In this document: positions 36,542-45,676 of the stretch, one piece after another | Position numbering within the stretch: the first letter of the stretch is position 1 | How the letters are laid out: each line of letters starts with the position of its first letter | Source of the DNA: an uncultured Clostridia bacterium | GTDB lineage: Bacteria > Bacillota > Clostridia > Oscillospirales > Acutalibacteraceae | DNA length: 64,000 nucleotides | Direction: 5' to 3' | NCBI GenBank assembly: GCA_946186245.1 | Contig: CAMHMN010000002.1 | Span: 1-64,000 of the forward strand | The notes under the pieces: generated by a model | What the model saw: the letters and a program-made list of their open reading frames with translations, nothing else | Database searches by the model: none | What the model was told of the DNA's origin: nothing | Made by a program: the position numbers and the translations under genes

Positions 36542-37150
36542 ATGGTTGCAATTATTGATTACGGAGCGGGCAATATTCTCAGCGTTCAGAAGGCGCTCGA
36601 TCATATCGGCTGCGAGAATGTGGTGACTTCCGACGCGTCCGTGATTTCGGGAGCGGACGGAGCAATTCTGCCGGGCGTCGGTTCCTTCGGTGACGCGATG
36701 GATCATCTGACAGACAGCGGACTTGTCGGCGCGGTCAGGGAGTTTGCGTCGAGCGGTAAGCCCTTTCTTGGCATATGCCTCGGGCTGCAGGTGCTTTTTG
36801 ACGCGAGCGAGGAATCACCGGATGCGACGGGTCTTTCGGTATTTTCCGGCAGGGTCAGACGCTTTCCCTCTGATATGGGGCTCAAAATCCCCCACATCGG
36901 CTGGAATTCCATTGAATATGACCGGGAATGCCCGATATTCAAGGGACTTTCCGATCAGCCTTATGTCTATTTTGTGCACAGCTATTACCTTCAGGCGGAG
37001 GACGAGGGCGTGGTGAGCGCGGTGGCGGAATATGGCATTCCATTCCACGCGGCGGTCTGGAAGGACAATGTGTTTGCCACGCAGTTCCACCCGGAAAAGA
37101 GCGGAAGCGTCGGCCTGCAGATACTGCGCAATTTCGTCGGATTGATGTAA
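36542..37150 (+). CDS. hisH: Imidazole glycerol phosphate synthase, glutaminase subunit
   Basis: The 202-residue class I glutamine amidotransferase that feeds ammonia to HisF in histidine and AICAR synthesis. The nucleophile elbow GICLGLQ (Cys), and the His/Glu pair in QFHPEKSG are present; VHSYYLQ is typical. Start ATG after AAAGGCG. It is 14 bases before hisF; the rest of the histidine operon is elsewhere. Confidence 0.95.
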   Translation: MVAIIDYGAGNILSVQKALDHIGCENVVTSDASVISGADGAILPGVGSFGDAMDHLTDSGLVGAVREFASSGKPFLGICLGLQVLFDASEESPDATGLSVFSGRVRRFPSDMGLKIPHIGWNSIEYDRECPIFKGLSDQPYVYFVHSYYLQAEDEGVVSAVAEYGIPFHAAVWKDNVFATQFHPEKSGSVGLQILRNFVGLM

Positions 37151-37164
37151 CGGGGGGTTAGAAA

Positions 37165-37926
37165 ATGTTTGCAAAGAGAATCATTCCCTGTCTGGACGTG
37201 AAGAACGGCAGGGTGGTCAAGGGCGTGAGCTTCGTCAACCTGCGCGACGCGGGCGATCCGGTGGAATGTGCCGCCGAATACGACCGACAGGGCGCGGACG
37301 AGCTGGTGTTTCTCGATATCACCGCATCCTCGGATGCAAGGAATATTGTGATTGATATGGTGCGCAGGGTGGCCGAAACGGTGTTCATTCCCTTCACCGT
37401 AGGCGGCGGCATACGCACGGTGGATGATTTCACGGCGCTGCTTCGAGCCGGTGCCGACAAGGTGTCGGTCAATTCCGCCGTCATTCTCCGGCCGGAATTC
37501 ATTTCCGAAGCGGCATACAAATTCGGCAGTCAGTGCGTGGTGGTGGCCATTGACGCCAAGCGACGGGCAGACGGGAGCGGATGGACGATCTACAAAAACG
37601 GCGGCAGGGTCGATATGGGGATTGACGCGGTGGAATGGGCTGTGGAAGCGGAAAAACGCGGCGCCGGAGAGATACTGCTCACCAGCATGGACTGCGACGG
37701 GCAGAAAAACGGCTACGATCTGGAGCTTACCCGCACCATCAGCGAGAATGTGGGCATTCCGGTGATCGCTTCCGGCGGCGCAGGGGAGAAGAAGCACTTC
37801 CTGGACGCGCTGGATTATGGCAAAGCGGATGCCGCGCTGGCGGCTTCGCTCTTCCACTTCAAGGAGCTGGAAATACCCGACCTCAAAAATTACCTTGCCG
37901 GCAACGGGGTGTCCGTCAGAAGGTAG
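37165..37926 (+). CDS. hisF: Imidazole glycerol phosphate synthase, cyclase subunit
   Basis: The 253-residue (beta/alpha)8 barrel that cyclises the HisH-fed intermediate to imidazole glycerol phosphate and AICAR. Catalytic Asp in [15 protein letters not shown] and in [13 protein letters not shown], phosphate-binding VGGGIRT and IASGGAG are all present. ATG after GGGGGG. It forms an isolated hisHF pair. Confidence 0.96.
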   Translation: MFAKRIIPCLDVKNGRVVKGVSFVNLRDAGDPVECAAEYDRQGADELVFLDITASSDARNIVIDMVRRVAETVFIPFTVGGGIRTVDDFTALLRAGADKVSVNSAVILRPEFISEAAYKFGSQCVVVAIDAKRRADGSGWTIYKNGGRVDMGIDAVEWAVEAEKRGAGEILLTSMDCDGQKNGYDLELTRTISENVGIPVIASGGAGEKKHFLDALDYGKADAALAASLFHFKELEIPDLKNYLAGNGVSVRR

Positions 37927-37949
37927 ATTTTCCCTTCGGATCATAACCA

Positions 37950-38003
37950 AAAAGCGCTGTTATTCATTGAAAGTTTTTCATTGAAAGGACGGCGTTTTTT
38001 TCT
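37950..38003 (+). terminator. hisHF terminator
   Basis: AAAAAGCGCTGTT pairs with GGACGGCGTTTTTT including G-U pairs. The loop contains two direct copies of TTCATTGAAAG. Confidence 0.6.
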
Positions 38004-38009
38004 TGTTCA

Positions 38010-38038
38010 TTGACTTTACCGGGAATGAGTGGTAGAAT
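38010..38038 (+). promoter_or_regulatory. Promoter of the serine hydrolase gene
   Basis: TTGACT (38010-38015), 17 bases, TAGAAT (38033-38038), directly after the hisF terminator. Confidence 0.65.
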
Positions 38039-38069
38039 AGTTGTATATGAATGTAACGGAGGAACTGCC

Positions 38070-39800
38070 ATGAAAATCAGAACCCGGATATCCGTTGTCG
38101 CTTTGCTTGTCCTCTGGCTCTGCTTCAGCGGACTCAATGCCTTTGCCGCCGCAGACGCCGAAAACATCGGAGGAAAAATCGAACAATTCGTTTCGGAGCA
38201 TGAGGACACCACCGCCGGAATGGCAGTGGCAGTGTTTGACAGCGAAAAAGAGCTGTATTCCGGTTTCTTCGGACATACCGACAAAGAGCAGGGAATCCGC
38301 ACGGACAAGGATTCCGTCTTTGAATGGGGTTCCACCACCAAGCTGCTGGTCTGGACGAGCGTCATGCAGCTTTACGAGCAGGGGAAAATCGATCTCGACG
38401 CCGATGTACGGGATTACCTGCCGGAAGGATTCCTACAGAATCTCCGCTTCGAAAAGCCGGTAACAATGACCCATCTGATGAATCACAACGCCGGATTTCA
38501 GGAAATGCTGTGGGACGTTTTTTCTGACAACGAGCATTATATTCCGGAGCTGGGAGATCTGCTGTCCCGCCGCCAGCCGGAGCAGGTGTTTGAACCGGGC
38601 AGCGTCACGGCCTATTCCAACTGGGGCGTCGCCCTTGCGGGGTATATTGTGGAATGCATTGCCGGACAACCTCTCTATGAGTACATCAACGGCCACATCT
38701 TCGCGCCGCTGGGAATGAAGCACACCTCCCTCAAACCCGATTATTCCGACAACCAATTTGTGCGCAGCGCATGGGACAGGCTGGTATGCTATACTACTGA
38801 CTGCAAGCGGCTGGAGCCTTCGCGGTACTTTATCATCCTGTATCCGGCCGGGAGCTGCGTATCCACCATAGGCGATTATCTGATTTTTGCGCAGGCACTG
38901 CTCAACCGTGAGAGCGCACTCTTTTCAAAGCCCGAAACGCACGACCTTCTGTTCCAGCCGACGCTGTATTACGAGGGCACCGATATTCCGCGGAACTGCC
39001 ACGGCCTCTGGATGATTCCCTACGGAAAGCCGGTCTACGGTCACGGAGGAAACACGGCGGGCTGCTCGGCGAATATCCTTCTTTCTCCGGAGGACAACCT
39101 CGGCATGGCGGTCATGACCAATCAGTCGGGCGAGGAAACATTCAACTGCAAAATGCCGGAGCTGCTTTTCGGAAAATTTGAGGAGTCGAAGTATTTCGGC
39201 TCGGAGCGTGAGCTGCCCGCCGGAATTTACAAACCCGGCAGAACCGTGCTGACCGGGCCGATCAAGCTGTACAGTATTGCCTTCATGGGCTTTGACGATG
39301 AATCCAAAGAGGAGTTCTGGACATGGGATCAGGAAACCGGCAGAGTCAGAGCACCTTACGGGGATTATCTCAGCGCACCTACATGGCAGATTGTCTATGA
39401 GCTTGGAATTGTGGGGCTCTGGGCAATTTCGATTGTTCTGGTTCCGGTCATGCTGCTTGTCATGCTGGTCTGCAGGCTTCGCAGGGGAGAAAGCCGGCCT
39501 CTGGGCAAATGGGCGGTTGCGGCGATGCTGCTCCGGCTCGCGGTCGTGGGAACGGCTGCCTATATCATATTCAGCGGATTGACCTACCGTCCTTCTGACA
39601 CCTATTTCTGGGGATTTGCCGTGATTGCAGCATTGGCGGCAGCGTTGGCGGCAATGGCGGTCGCCGGAATGGTGGGATTGAGCCGGAATGCTGTTTCCAT
39701 GAACAAAGGAACAGTCTTTGTGAGAGTCATGACTCTTTGCGGGATTATCGTTACGGTGATAAACATTCTTTACTGGAACATGTTCGTATTCTGGGCGTAA
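38070..39800 (+). CDS. Membrane-bound serine hydrolase (class C beta-lactamase/PBP fold)
   Basis: A 576-residue protein: signal peptide (1-27), an extracellular beta-lactamase-like domain (about 30-400) with SxxK (S88TTK91), YxN (AYSNWG) and HxG (YGHGGNTAG), and a C-terminal block of four hydrophobic helices (about 460-576). This domain order is typical of membrane-anchored esterases, D-aminopeptidases or carboxypeptidases rather than true beta-lactamases. The substrate is unknown; peptidoglycan is plausible because two peptidoglycan/polysaccharide deacetylases follow. ATG after GGAGGAAC. Confidence 0.85.
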   Translation: MKIRTRISVVALLVLWLCFSGLNAFAAADAENIGGKIEQFVSEHEDTTAGMAVAVFDSEKELYSGFFGHTDKEQGIRTDKDSVFEWGSTTKLLVWTSVMQLYEQGKIDLDADVRDYLPEGFLQNLRFEKPVTMTHLMNHNAGFQEMLWDVFSDNEHYIPELGDLLSRRQPEQVFEPGSVTAYSNWGVALAGYIVECIAGQPLYEYINGHIFAPLGMKHTSLKPDYSDNQFVRSAWDRLVCYTTDCKRLEPSRYFIILYPAGSCVSTIGDYLIFAQALLNRESALFSKPETHDLLFQPTLYYEGTDIPRNCHGLWMIPYGKPVYGHGGNTAGCSANILLSPEDNLGMAVMTNQSGEETFNCKMPELLFGKFEESKYFGSERELPAGIYKPGRTVLTGPIKLYSIAFMGFDDESKEEFWTWDQETGRVRAPYGDYLSAPTWQIVYELGIVGLWAISIVLVPVMLLVMLVCRLRRGESRPLGKWAVAAMLLRLAVVGTAAYIIFSGLTYRPSDTYFWGFAVIAALAAALAAMAVAGMVGLSRNAVSMNKGTVFVRVMTLCGIIVTVINILYWNMFVFWA

Positions 39801-39857
39801 GCCACAGACTATGGCGATCTGAAGATTGAATAGTGGGAAAGGAAACGGAGTGAAATA

Positions 39858-40892
39858 ATGAAACAGAAGAGAAGCAAGCATGGGTCTTTCCCGGTGATGG
39901 TGTCTTTTATCGTGTTGATCGCAATATTTGCTGTTACGTTGATTACCACACAGACGGAATTGGTAAACAGCTTTATCGTGAGGAATGACAATACGTATGA
40001 CAGCGTTTCTGATACGGAGTATGATTTTATCGAAACCGAGGGAAAAAACGGGGTTAAGTATTATGTGATAACAAAAAATACCACGCTGCCGACATCCGCG
40101 GCACCGATTTCAGAGGAAAGCAACCGGGAAACATTGGCGACAACGACTACTCAGGGAACGACATCCAGCACCACAAAGGCAACAGGGAAGGCGACGTCGG
40201 AAACCGTCGCTCCCTCCGCCAACAAAACGACCGCTGCCACAAGCGCGGTCAGAAACAGCGATGAAAAAATCGCCTATCTCACCTTTGACGACGGTCCTTC
40301 CATCAACACGGAAAAGCTGCTGGATATTCTTGATGAATATGACGTGAAGGCGACGTTTTTTGTCATTTACCACAAGAACATGGAAAAGAAATACAAAGCC
40401 ATCGTGGATCGGGGTCACACCATTGCACTGCACAGTTACACGCACACCTACAGTAAGATTTACAAGACCGAAAAGGGCTATTACGAAGATCTCGATAAGA
40501 TACACGATTATATTGAGAAGGTGACGGGCGTCGATTCCCATATTATCCGTTTTCCGGGAGGTTCAAGCAATACCGTCAGCAGGAAGTACAACAAGAATAT
40601 CATGAAAGTTCTCAAACAATCGGTGACAGAAAAGGGATATGTCTTTCACGACTGGAATATTGACAGCACGGACGCCAGCGGCATCAACCGTGACCCGGAT
40701 CTTCTTGTGGAAAAGGTCAAGGCAGGACTCAAGAAAAAGAAGCCGGTGGTGGATATACTGATGCACGACACGGGCAAGTCAAAAAACACGACGGTGGAGG
40801 CACTCCCGCGCATTATTGAGGCGGTAAAGGCACAAGGCTATCGTATAGAGCCGCTCACGATGGATTCGGAACCTATACAGCATAAATGGTGA
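39858..40892 (+). CDS. Polysaccharide deacetylase (NodB domain), paralogue A
   Basis: A 344-residue exported enzyme with an N-terminal membrane anchor (residues 12-31), a Thr/Ser/Ala-rich stalk (75-130) and a NodB domain. Catalytic and metal residues are seen: TFDD (D144, D145), HSYTH (H192, H196), RFPGGSS, DWNIDS and LMHD. Such enzymes remove N-acetyl groups from peptidoglycan or other GlcNAc polymers, giving lysozyme resistance. ATG after AAACGGAG. Followed 76 bases later by a close paralogue. Confidence 0.88.
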   Translation: MKQKRSKHGSFPVMVSFIVLIAIFAVTLITTQTELVNSFIVRNDNTYDSVSDTEYDFIETEGKNGVKYYVITKNTTLPTSAAPISEESNRETLATTTTQGTTSSTTKATGKATSETVAPSANKTTAATSAVRNSDEKIAYLTFDDGPSINTEKLLDILDEYDVKATFFVIYHKNMEKKYKAIVDRGHTIALHSYTHTYSKIYKTEKGYYEDLDKIHDYIEKVTGVDSHIIRFPGGSSNTVSRKYNKNIMKVLKQSVTEKGYVFHDWNIDSTDASGINRDPDLLVEKVKAGLKKKKPVVDILMHDTGKSKNTTVEALPRIIEAVKAQGYRIEPLTMDSEPIQHKW

Positions 40893-40968
40893 CGGTCAGG
40901 TGTATAATTTCAAATCAAAACAGAAATAATAGAGCTGATGAAGAATAAACGAAGGGAGCAATTGTTTT

Positions 40969-41988
40969 TTGGATAAAAAAAGCGACTCGGGTATTTCGCT
41001 ATATATTCCGATGGTACTCATAACGGCTTTTTTGCTGGGTACTCTTTCTGTTTCGCTTCTGAATGTGAGGGAGAATGTTTACCGTATCACAGGCGGCGGA
41101 AGTGTTTCGGAAAGCGATATTTCCGACGAGAAAAGCGCAGTCAGAAAGTCTCACGTTTACGAGGATAACGGCCTGCGTTACAGAATGGTCAGTTCATCTG
41201 ATCTTGGTCTGGGTGACAATGCCGATTCGCAGGTTAAACAGGCTTCCGCATCACCCGTATCTTCACAGGAAGAAGATTCCGACAGGGAAGAGGACGAGAA
41301 TCAAAACGGCGGTCTGGAACTTCCCTATGACCATTATATCAATTTTGTCCCGGCCCGAAAAGGATATACGGCCTATCTTACCTTTGACGACGGCCCTTCG
41401 GAAAACACCGAGGCAATTTTGGATATTCTTGATTACTACAATGTCAAGGCGACGTTTTTTGTGATTTATCATGAGAATATGGAAGATAAATACAAGGCGA
41501 TCGTGGATGCGGGCCATACAATTGCGCTTCATTCCTACACGCACAATTACAAAAAACTGTATTCGGGCGAAGCAGCATTTTTTAAGGAAATGGAAGATAT
41601 CAGCGATTTTCTTTATTCGCTGACCGGAGTAAGGACAAAACTGATGAGATTTCCGGGAGGTTCGAGCAATACCGTTGCCGAAAAGTACTGCAAGGGTCTG
41701 ATGCCTGTTCTGAAAAAATCCGTTACGGAAAAAGGCTATGTTTATCAGGACTGGAATGTGGACAGCTGCGACGCGGAAAAAGCCAATACTTCTCCGAAGA
41801 TGCTGCTGTCCAATATCAGCGAATCGTTAAAGGAGTATAAAACGGCGGTTGTTCTGATGCACGATGCCGGCAAAAGTACCGATACCACAGTGGAAGCCCT
41901 GCCGCAAATAATCGAGTTTTTTTATGGCAAAGGCTATTCACTCGAAAAGATGGACTTAAATACAGAAGAAATCCATCACAATTGGTGA
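40969..41988 (+). CDS. Polysaccharide deacetylase (NodB domain), paralogue B
   Basis: A 339-residue paralogue of the preceding gene with the same layout: membrane anchor (10-30), Ser/Glu/Asp-rich stalk instead of Thr-rich, and a NodB domain (LTFDDGPSEN, HSYTHNY, RFPGGSSNTV, DWNVDSCDA, LMHDAGKSTD). The catalytic domains are highly similar while the stalks are unrelated. The start is TTG 40969, preceded by GAAGGGAG; no in-frame ATG is close. Probably the second gene of the deacetylase pair and ended by a terminator. Confidence 0.87.
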   Translation: MDKKSDSGISLYIPMVLITAFLLGTLSVSLLNVRENVYRITGGGSVSESDISDEKSAVRKSHVYEDNGLRYRMVSSSDLGLGDNADSQVKQASASPVSSQEEDSDREEDENQNGGLELPYDHYINFVPARKGYTAYLTFDDGPSENTEAILDILDYYNVKATFFVIYHENMEDKYKAIVDAGHTIALHSYTHNYKKLYSGEAAFFKEMEDISDFLYSLTGVRTKLMRFPGGSSNTVAEKYCKGLMPVLKKSVTEKGYVYQDWNVDSCDAEKANTSPKMLLSNISESLKEYKTAVVLMHDAGKSTDTTVEALPQIIEFFYGKGYSLEKMDLNTEEIHHNW

Positions 41989-42002
41989 TGAACAAAAAGA
42001 AA

Positions 42003-42050
42003 AAAGCGGCTCTCCGAATCCTTTCAAAGGAACAGAGAGCCGCTGATTCT
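42003..42050 (+). terminator. Terminator of the deacetylase pair
   Basis: AGCGGCTCT / AGAGCCGCT stem with inner TCCTTT/AAAGGA pairing, T-rich tail. Confidence 0.82.
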
Positions 42051-42099
42051 GTTTTACGAAGAAATAGGGATTTAAGCTGTTGAGCCGATCAAAAATCGC

Positions 42100-42300
42100 T
42101 TACTTCAGACCGAAGCGCTTCTTGAATCTGTCAACACGTCCACCTGTATCAACCAACTTCTGCTTGCCCGTAAAGAACGGATGACATTTGGAACAAATTT
42201 CAACACGAATGTCCTTTTTGGTGGAACGTGTGTGAATGACATTGCCGCAAGCGCATGTAATGGTTGTATCCTCGTATGTGGGATGCATCTTCTCCTGCAT
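42100..42300 (-). CDS. rpmE: Ribosomal protein bL31
   Basis: A 66-residue large-subunit protein of the zinc-binding (C+) type. It has Cys residues in TCACGN and CSKCHPF, and the conserved [18 protein letters not shown]. The start ATG (MQEKMHP) follows GAAAGAGGTG; the longer frame upstream covers the leader hairpin. The zinc-type protein implies that a zinc-free variant, if any, is elsewhere. Confidence 0.95.
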   Translation of the reverse strand: MQEKMHPTYEDTTITCACGNVIHTRSTKKDIRVEICSKCHPFFTGKQKLVDTGGRVDRFKKRFGLK

Positions 42301-42328
42301 GGTTGTCACCTCTTTCAAAAATCCCGTA

Positions 42329-42352
42329 CAGCCGCTTTGACCTTCACGGCTG
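42329..42352 (-). promoter_or_regulatory. Hairpin in the rpmE leader
   Basis: CAGCCG/CGGCTG stem with a 12-base loop between the promoter and the ribosome site. Leaders bound by bL31 itself have been proposed in Firmicutes; this may be one, but I cannot match a full consensus. Confidence 0.35.
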
Positions 42353-42375
42353 CCGTCCAATAGATTTACCAAACT

Positions 42376-42404
42376 ATCTTACCACACGGGAAGGAAAAAA
42401 TCAA
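42376..42404 (-). promoter_or_regulatory. rpmE promoter
   Basis: Minus strand TTGATT (42404-42399), 17 bases, TAAGAT (42381-42376). Confidence 0.65.
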
Positions 42405-42448
42405 GTGTTTTTCAAAAAATATTTTTTCTGGCAGGGTAAAGCAATGAA

Positions 42449-43825
42449 TTACTCGACGACGGGAAGTTTGGCAAGGCTGGCGGCAAGCTCTTCGTCGGTG
42501 GGAATGTAGTCGGTCATCTGACCGTTGTGGAACTTTTCATAGGCTACCATGTCGAAATAGCCGGTTCCGGTAAGTCCGAAGAGAATGGTCTTTTCCTCGC
42601 CGGTTTCCTTGCACCGGAGAGCCTCGTCGATGGCGGCCTTGATGGCGTGAGAGCTTTCGGGAGCGGGCAGGATGCCTTCCACTCTGGCAAACTGTTCAGC
42701 TGCCTTGAATACGTCGGTCTGGCAGACGGAAATTGCCTCCATGCAGCCGTCGTGATAGAGCTGGGAGAGAATGGAGCTCATGCCGTGATAACGCAGACCG
42801 CCGGCGTGATTTGGCGCGGGAATGAAGCCGCTGCCGAGGGTGTACATTTTTGCCAGCGGGCAGACCTTGCCGGTGTCGCAGAAATCGTAGGCGAATTTGC
42901 CTCTGGTAAAGCTGGGGCAGGAAGCAGGTTCCACGGCGATAAAGCGATAGTCGGCTTCACCCCTGAGTTTTTCGCCCATGAAGGGAGAAATCAGACCGCC
43001 CAGATTGGAGCCGCCTCCGGCGCAGCCGATAATCACGTCGGGCTTTACGCCGATCTTGTCAAATGCCGCCTTGGCTTCCAGGCCGATGATGGACTGATGG
43101 AGAAGCACCTGATTGAGCACGCTGCCCAGCACATAGCGGTAGCCTTCGTTTTTGGTGGCGGCTTCCACAGCCTCGGAAATAGCGCAGCCCAGGCTTCCGG
43201 TGGTGCCGGGGAATTCGGCGAGGATCTTCCGGCCTATTTCGGTTTCGGTGGAGGGAGAAGGAGTGACGGACGCGCCGTAGGTTCTCATCACTTCACGGCG
43301 GAAGGGCTTCTGTTCGTAGGAAACCTTGACCATGTAGACCTTGCAGTCCAGCCCGAAGAAGGAACAGGCCATTGAGAGAGCGGTACCCCACTGACCTGCG
43401 CCGGTTTCGGTGGTGACGCCCTTGAGTCCCTGCTTCTTGGCGTAATACGCTTGTGCCATGGCGGAATTGAGCTTGTGGCTGCCGCTGGTGTTGTTGCCTT
43501 CAAATTTGTAATAAATCTTTGCCGGCGTGCCGAGCGCTTCCTCCAGGAAGTATGCTCTGACCAGCGGAGAAGGACGGAACATTTTGTAGCAGTCCCTGAT
43601 TTCCTCCGGGATCTCGATATAAGCCGTGTCGTTGTCAAGCTCCTGCTTGATCAGTTCATCGCAGAAAATAGGGGAGAGTTCCTCGGCCTTCAGCGGCTTG
43701 CCTGTGCCGGGATTGAGCAGCGGCGCGGGCTTGTTCTTCATGTCGGCGCGGACGTTGTACCATGCCTTCGGCAGTTCGTCCTCAGAAAGATATACCTTGT
43801 AGGGGATGTTTTTGTCTTGTTTCAT
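42449..43825 (-). CDS. Tryptophan synthase beta-like protein, TrpB2 type
   Basis: A 458-residue PLP enzyme that joins indole or indole-3-glycerol phosphate derived indole to serine. The Lys for PLP is in GSHKLNSA, the phosphate loop is CAGGGSNLGG, and GRPSPL-type entry is RPSPLVRAYF. The length and the N-terminal extension (WYNVRADM) define the TrpB2 branch, which lacks the TrpA contact features. No trpA is nearby, so it probably salvages free indole. ATG 43825 follows GAAAGGAAG. Expression is controlled by a Trp-specific T-box directly upstream. Confidence 0.92.
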   Translation of the reverse strand: MKQDKNIPYKVYLSEDELPKAWYNVRADMKNKPAPLLNPGTGKPLKAEELSPIFCDELIKQELDNDTAYIEIPEEIRDCYKMFRPSPLVRAYFLEEALGTPAKIYYKFEGNNTSGSHKLNSAMAQAYYAKKQGLKGVTTETGAGQWGTALSMACSFFGLDCKVYMVKVSYEQKPFRREVMRTYGASVTPSPSTETEIGRKILAEFPGTTGSLGCAISEAVEAATKNEGYRYVLGSVLNQVLLHQSIIGLEAKAAFDKIGVKPDVIIGCAGGGSNLGGLISPFMGEKLRGEADYRFIAVEPASCPSFTRGKFAYDFCDTGKVCPLAKMYTLGSGFIPAPNHAGGLRYHGMSSILSQLYHDGCMEAISVCQTDVFKAAEQFARVEGILPAPESSHAIKAAIDEALRCKETGEEKTILFGLTGTGYFDMVAYEKFHNGQMTDYIPTDEELAASLAKLPVVE

Positions 43826-43885
43826 AGTGATTCTTCCTTTCGTTGATTGATGATGAAAAATGTGGATGTCGTGGGAAGGGAACAA

Positions 43886-44190
43886 AAAAGCGCTCCTGTC
43901 CCAACTGCTTACTGCTGGGACAGGAGCGCGAAATCTACCGATTCAAGCTCCTGCGGTACCACCCGGCTTGCCGGTTCCTAAGAAGGAACAGACCACCTTT
44001 GCACGTACTTGTCATACGTCTCGCCATGATAACGGGTGCGAATTCCCGTCGATTGCTACTTGCGCGGATGCGCTTTCGTTCGCCCTCATAAGTCCATTCG
44101 CCGAAGTATACATTGCGCCGTCACACCAACCGCCGCTCTCTGGAAATGCAGGTTCTCCGGTTACTATTCTTACTCTCAGGTTTTAATGTG
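43886..44190 (-). ncRNA. T-box leader, tryptophan type
   Basis: On the minus strand the leader has, in order, stem I with AGAGAGC and GGTTGGTGTGA elements, a specifier region GCGAA-TGG-AC (UGG complement at 44094-44096), the T-box core GGGTGGTACCGCAG (43964-43951), and a terminator GCGCTCCTGTCCCAGC / GGGACAGGAGCGC with T6 (ending near 43886). Uncharged tRNA-Trp would stabilise the antiterminator and switch on trpB2. UGG can only be the tryptophan codon. Confidence 0.92.
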
Positions 44191-44193
44191 GTG

Positions 44194-44222
44194 ATTATAG
44201 CACCATAAAAAATCGTTGTCAA
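44194..44222 (-). promoter_or_regulatory. trpB2 T-box promoter
   Basis: Minus strand TTGACA (44222-44217), 17 bases, TATAAT (44199-44194): full consensus. Confidence 0.9.
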
Positions 44223-44380
44223 GTGCTTTTTCGATTTTTTAATAAAAAACACAAGAAATAAAAATAATCTATGTACGGTTTTAACATAATGGTGTCTGAA
44301 TATAACTGCACTAATGGGGTTTTGAAAAATGAATGATTAAATTAACGCAGAATATCCGATTTCATGACAATAATATAGCC

Positions 44381-44409
44381 TTTACTTCCCTGACGGCATA
44401 TGCTATAAT
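44381..44409 (+). promoter_or_regulatory. Promoter of the Asp-run lipoprotein
   Basis: TTTACT (44381-44386), 17 bases, TATAAT (44404-44409). Confidence 0.7.
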
Positions 44410-44457
44410 TGATATGGCATAAATAATCTGTCTACAAATAATAAGGAGTGAAGGCCT

Positions 44458-45585
44458 ATGAAAAACCGTTTGACAGGTCTGATGTGCATGCTGCTGAGCA
44501 TGATGATGATTCTGTGCATTGCCGGATGCGGCAGCAGCCGGAGCAAATCCGGAGGATGGAGAACACCGCACGACGTCAGCGACATGGACGATGACGATGA
44601 CGACGACGATGATGACGATGAAAAGGTAACGATTGTAAAGAGCCCGTCCAGCAAAATAAAGTATGAAAAATACGACAACGGCCTTGTGAGTCTGGATATC
44701 CCTTCGGGCTGGAAGGTCGAGGTTGCACCGGTGGATTACATTCACTATTCCTTCAAGGTGTACAATCCGAAGGACAAAGATTATTGGTTTCTTTTCGGTC
44801 TGAAGCAGGAGGGGTTCCTCAAGAGCGAAAAAGCGCGCAAGACCTTTGCAAAATACTATCCCGACGCCTCCTTTTCCAAACTCGCGCCGATCAATCCCCA
44901 GACTACCGAAGCGTTTTACAAGGTGTGGAACAAGAATGTCAAGTTCAGCAATGAAACCGAGCTGAAAACCCAATACTTCCCCTATCTCAACAAATTCAAG
45001 GTAATTGAGAATTTAGGAAAGTCAATGCTGGGGGGAAATATACTCAGAGCGAGTTTCAAGAATGACGGGGGCGAAGCCATGCAGGGACTGTTTACTTCCA
45101 CCGTCATGTCCTCGGGCAAATATATGCTGAATGTTGACCCGTGGAACCTCAACAGCAAAAAGGTGGATGTGGCGCCGCTCAACGTGTATCATATCATTCT
45201 GATGACCGCTCCCGACGATGAATTCAACAACTGGCAGAGAATAATGGATCACTGCATAGGCACCATCACATTCAGTCAGACATTTGTCAACGGATTCAAC
45301 AGTGAGGAAAAGCAGCTTACCTCCACGATCATTGCCAATCAGAAGGTTTATGACGGAATTTCGGATATGATTATGGATTCGTGGGAGAAGAGAAGCAGTT
45401 CGTACGATATCACCAGTCAGAAACAAAGCGACGCCACGCTGGGCTATGAGAGAGTCTATGATACCGAAACGGGCGATGTCTACCGGGCGTACAACGGATT
45501 TACAGACGATTACACCGGCAGCCGGTATCAAAGCATACCCGACGATATGTACACCAAGCCCATTGAGGGATATATTCAGAAATAA
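44458..45585 (+). CDS. Lipoprotein with poly-Asp linker, unknown function
   Basis: A 375-residue lipoprotein: type II signal with lipobox IAGC (Cys24), a linker with eleven consecutive Asp residues (encoded by a mixed GAC/GAT run around 44586-44622), then a folded domain of about 320 residues that I do not recognise. The mature part starts with VSLDIPSGWKVEV, a form seen in PsbP/MOG1-like lipid-anchored proteins that also carry a GW turn, but this is weak. The Asp run could bind Ca2+ or simply be a charged spacer. ATG after AAGGAGTG. Own promoter and terminator. Confidence 0.72.
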   Translation: MKNRLTGLMCMLLSMMMILCIAGCGSSRSKSGGWRTPHDVSDMDDDDDDDDDDDEKVTIVKSPSSKIKYEKYDNGLVSLDIPSGWKVEVAPVDYIHYSFKVYNPKDKDYWFLFGLKQEGFLKSEKARKTFAKYYPDASFSKLAPINPQTTEAFYKVWNKNVKFSNETELKTQYFPYLNKFKVIENLGKSMLGGNILRASFKNDGGEAMQGLFTSTVMSSGKYMLNVDPWNLNSKKVDVAPLNVYHIILMTAPDDEFNNWQRIMDHCIGTITFSQTFVNGFNSEEKQLTSTIIANQKVYDGISDMIMDSWEKRSSSYDITSQKQSDATLGYERVYDTETGDVYRAYNGFTDDYTGSRYQSIPDDMYTKPIEGYIQK

Positions 45586-45618
45586 TTCAGGTATCATATC
45601 CGATTGATTCAAACGCAA

Positions 45619-45667
45619 GAAAAGAGCATAGCGATTCTGAAGACAGGATTGCTGTGCTCTTTTTTGA
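45619..45667 (+). terminator. Terminator of the lipoprotein gene
   Basis: AAAGAGCATAGCGATTCT / AGGATTGCTGTGCTCTTT stem with G-U pairs and T6. Confidence 0.85.
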
Positions 45668-45676
45668 CTGTCTGCA

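Noticed and set aside
37965..37990. Direct repeat TTCATTGAAAG as an attachment site
   Set aside because: Only two adjacent copies inside the hisF terminator loop and no integrase.
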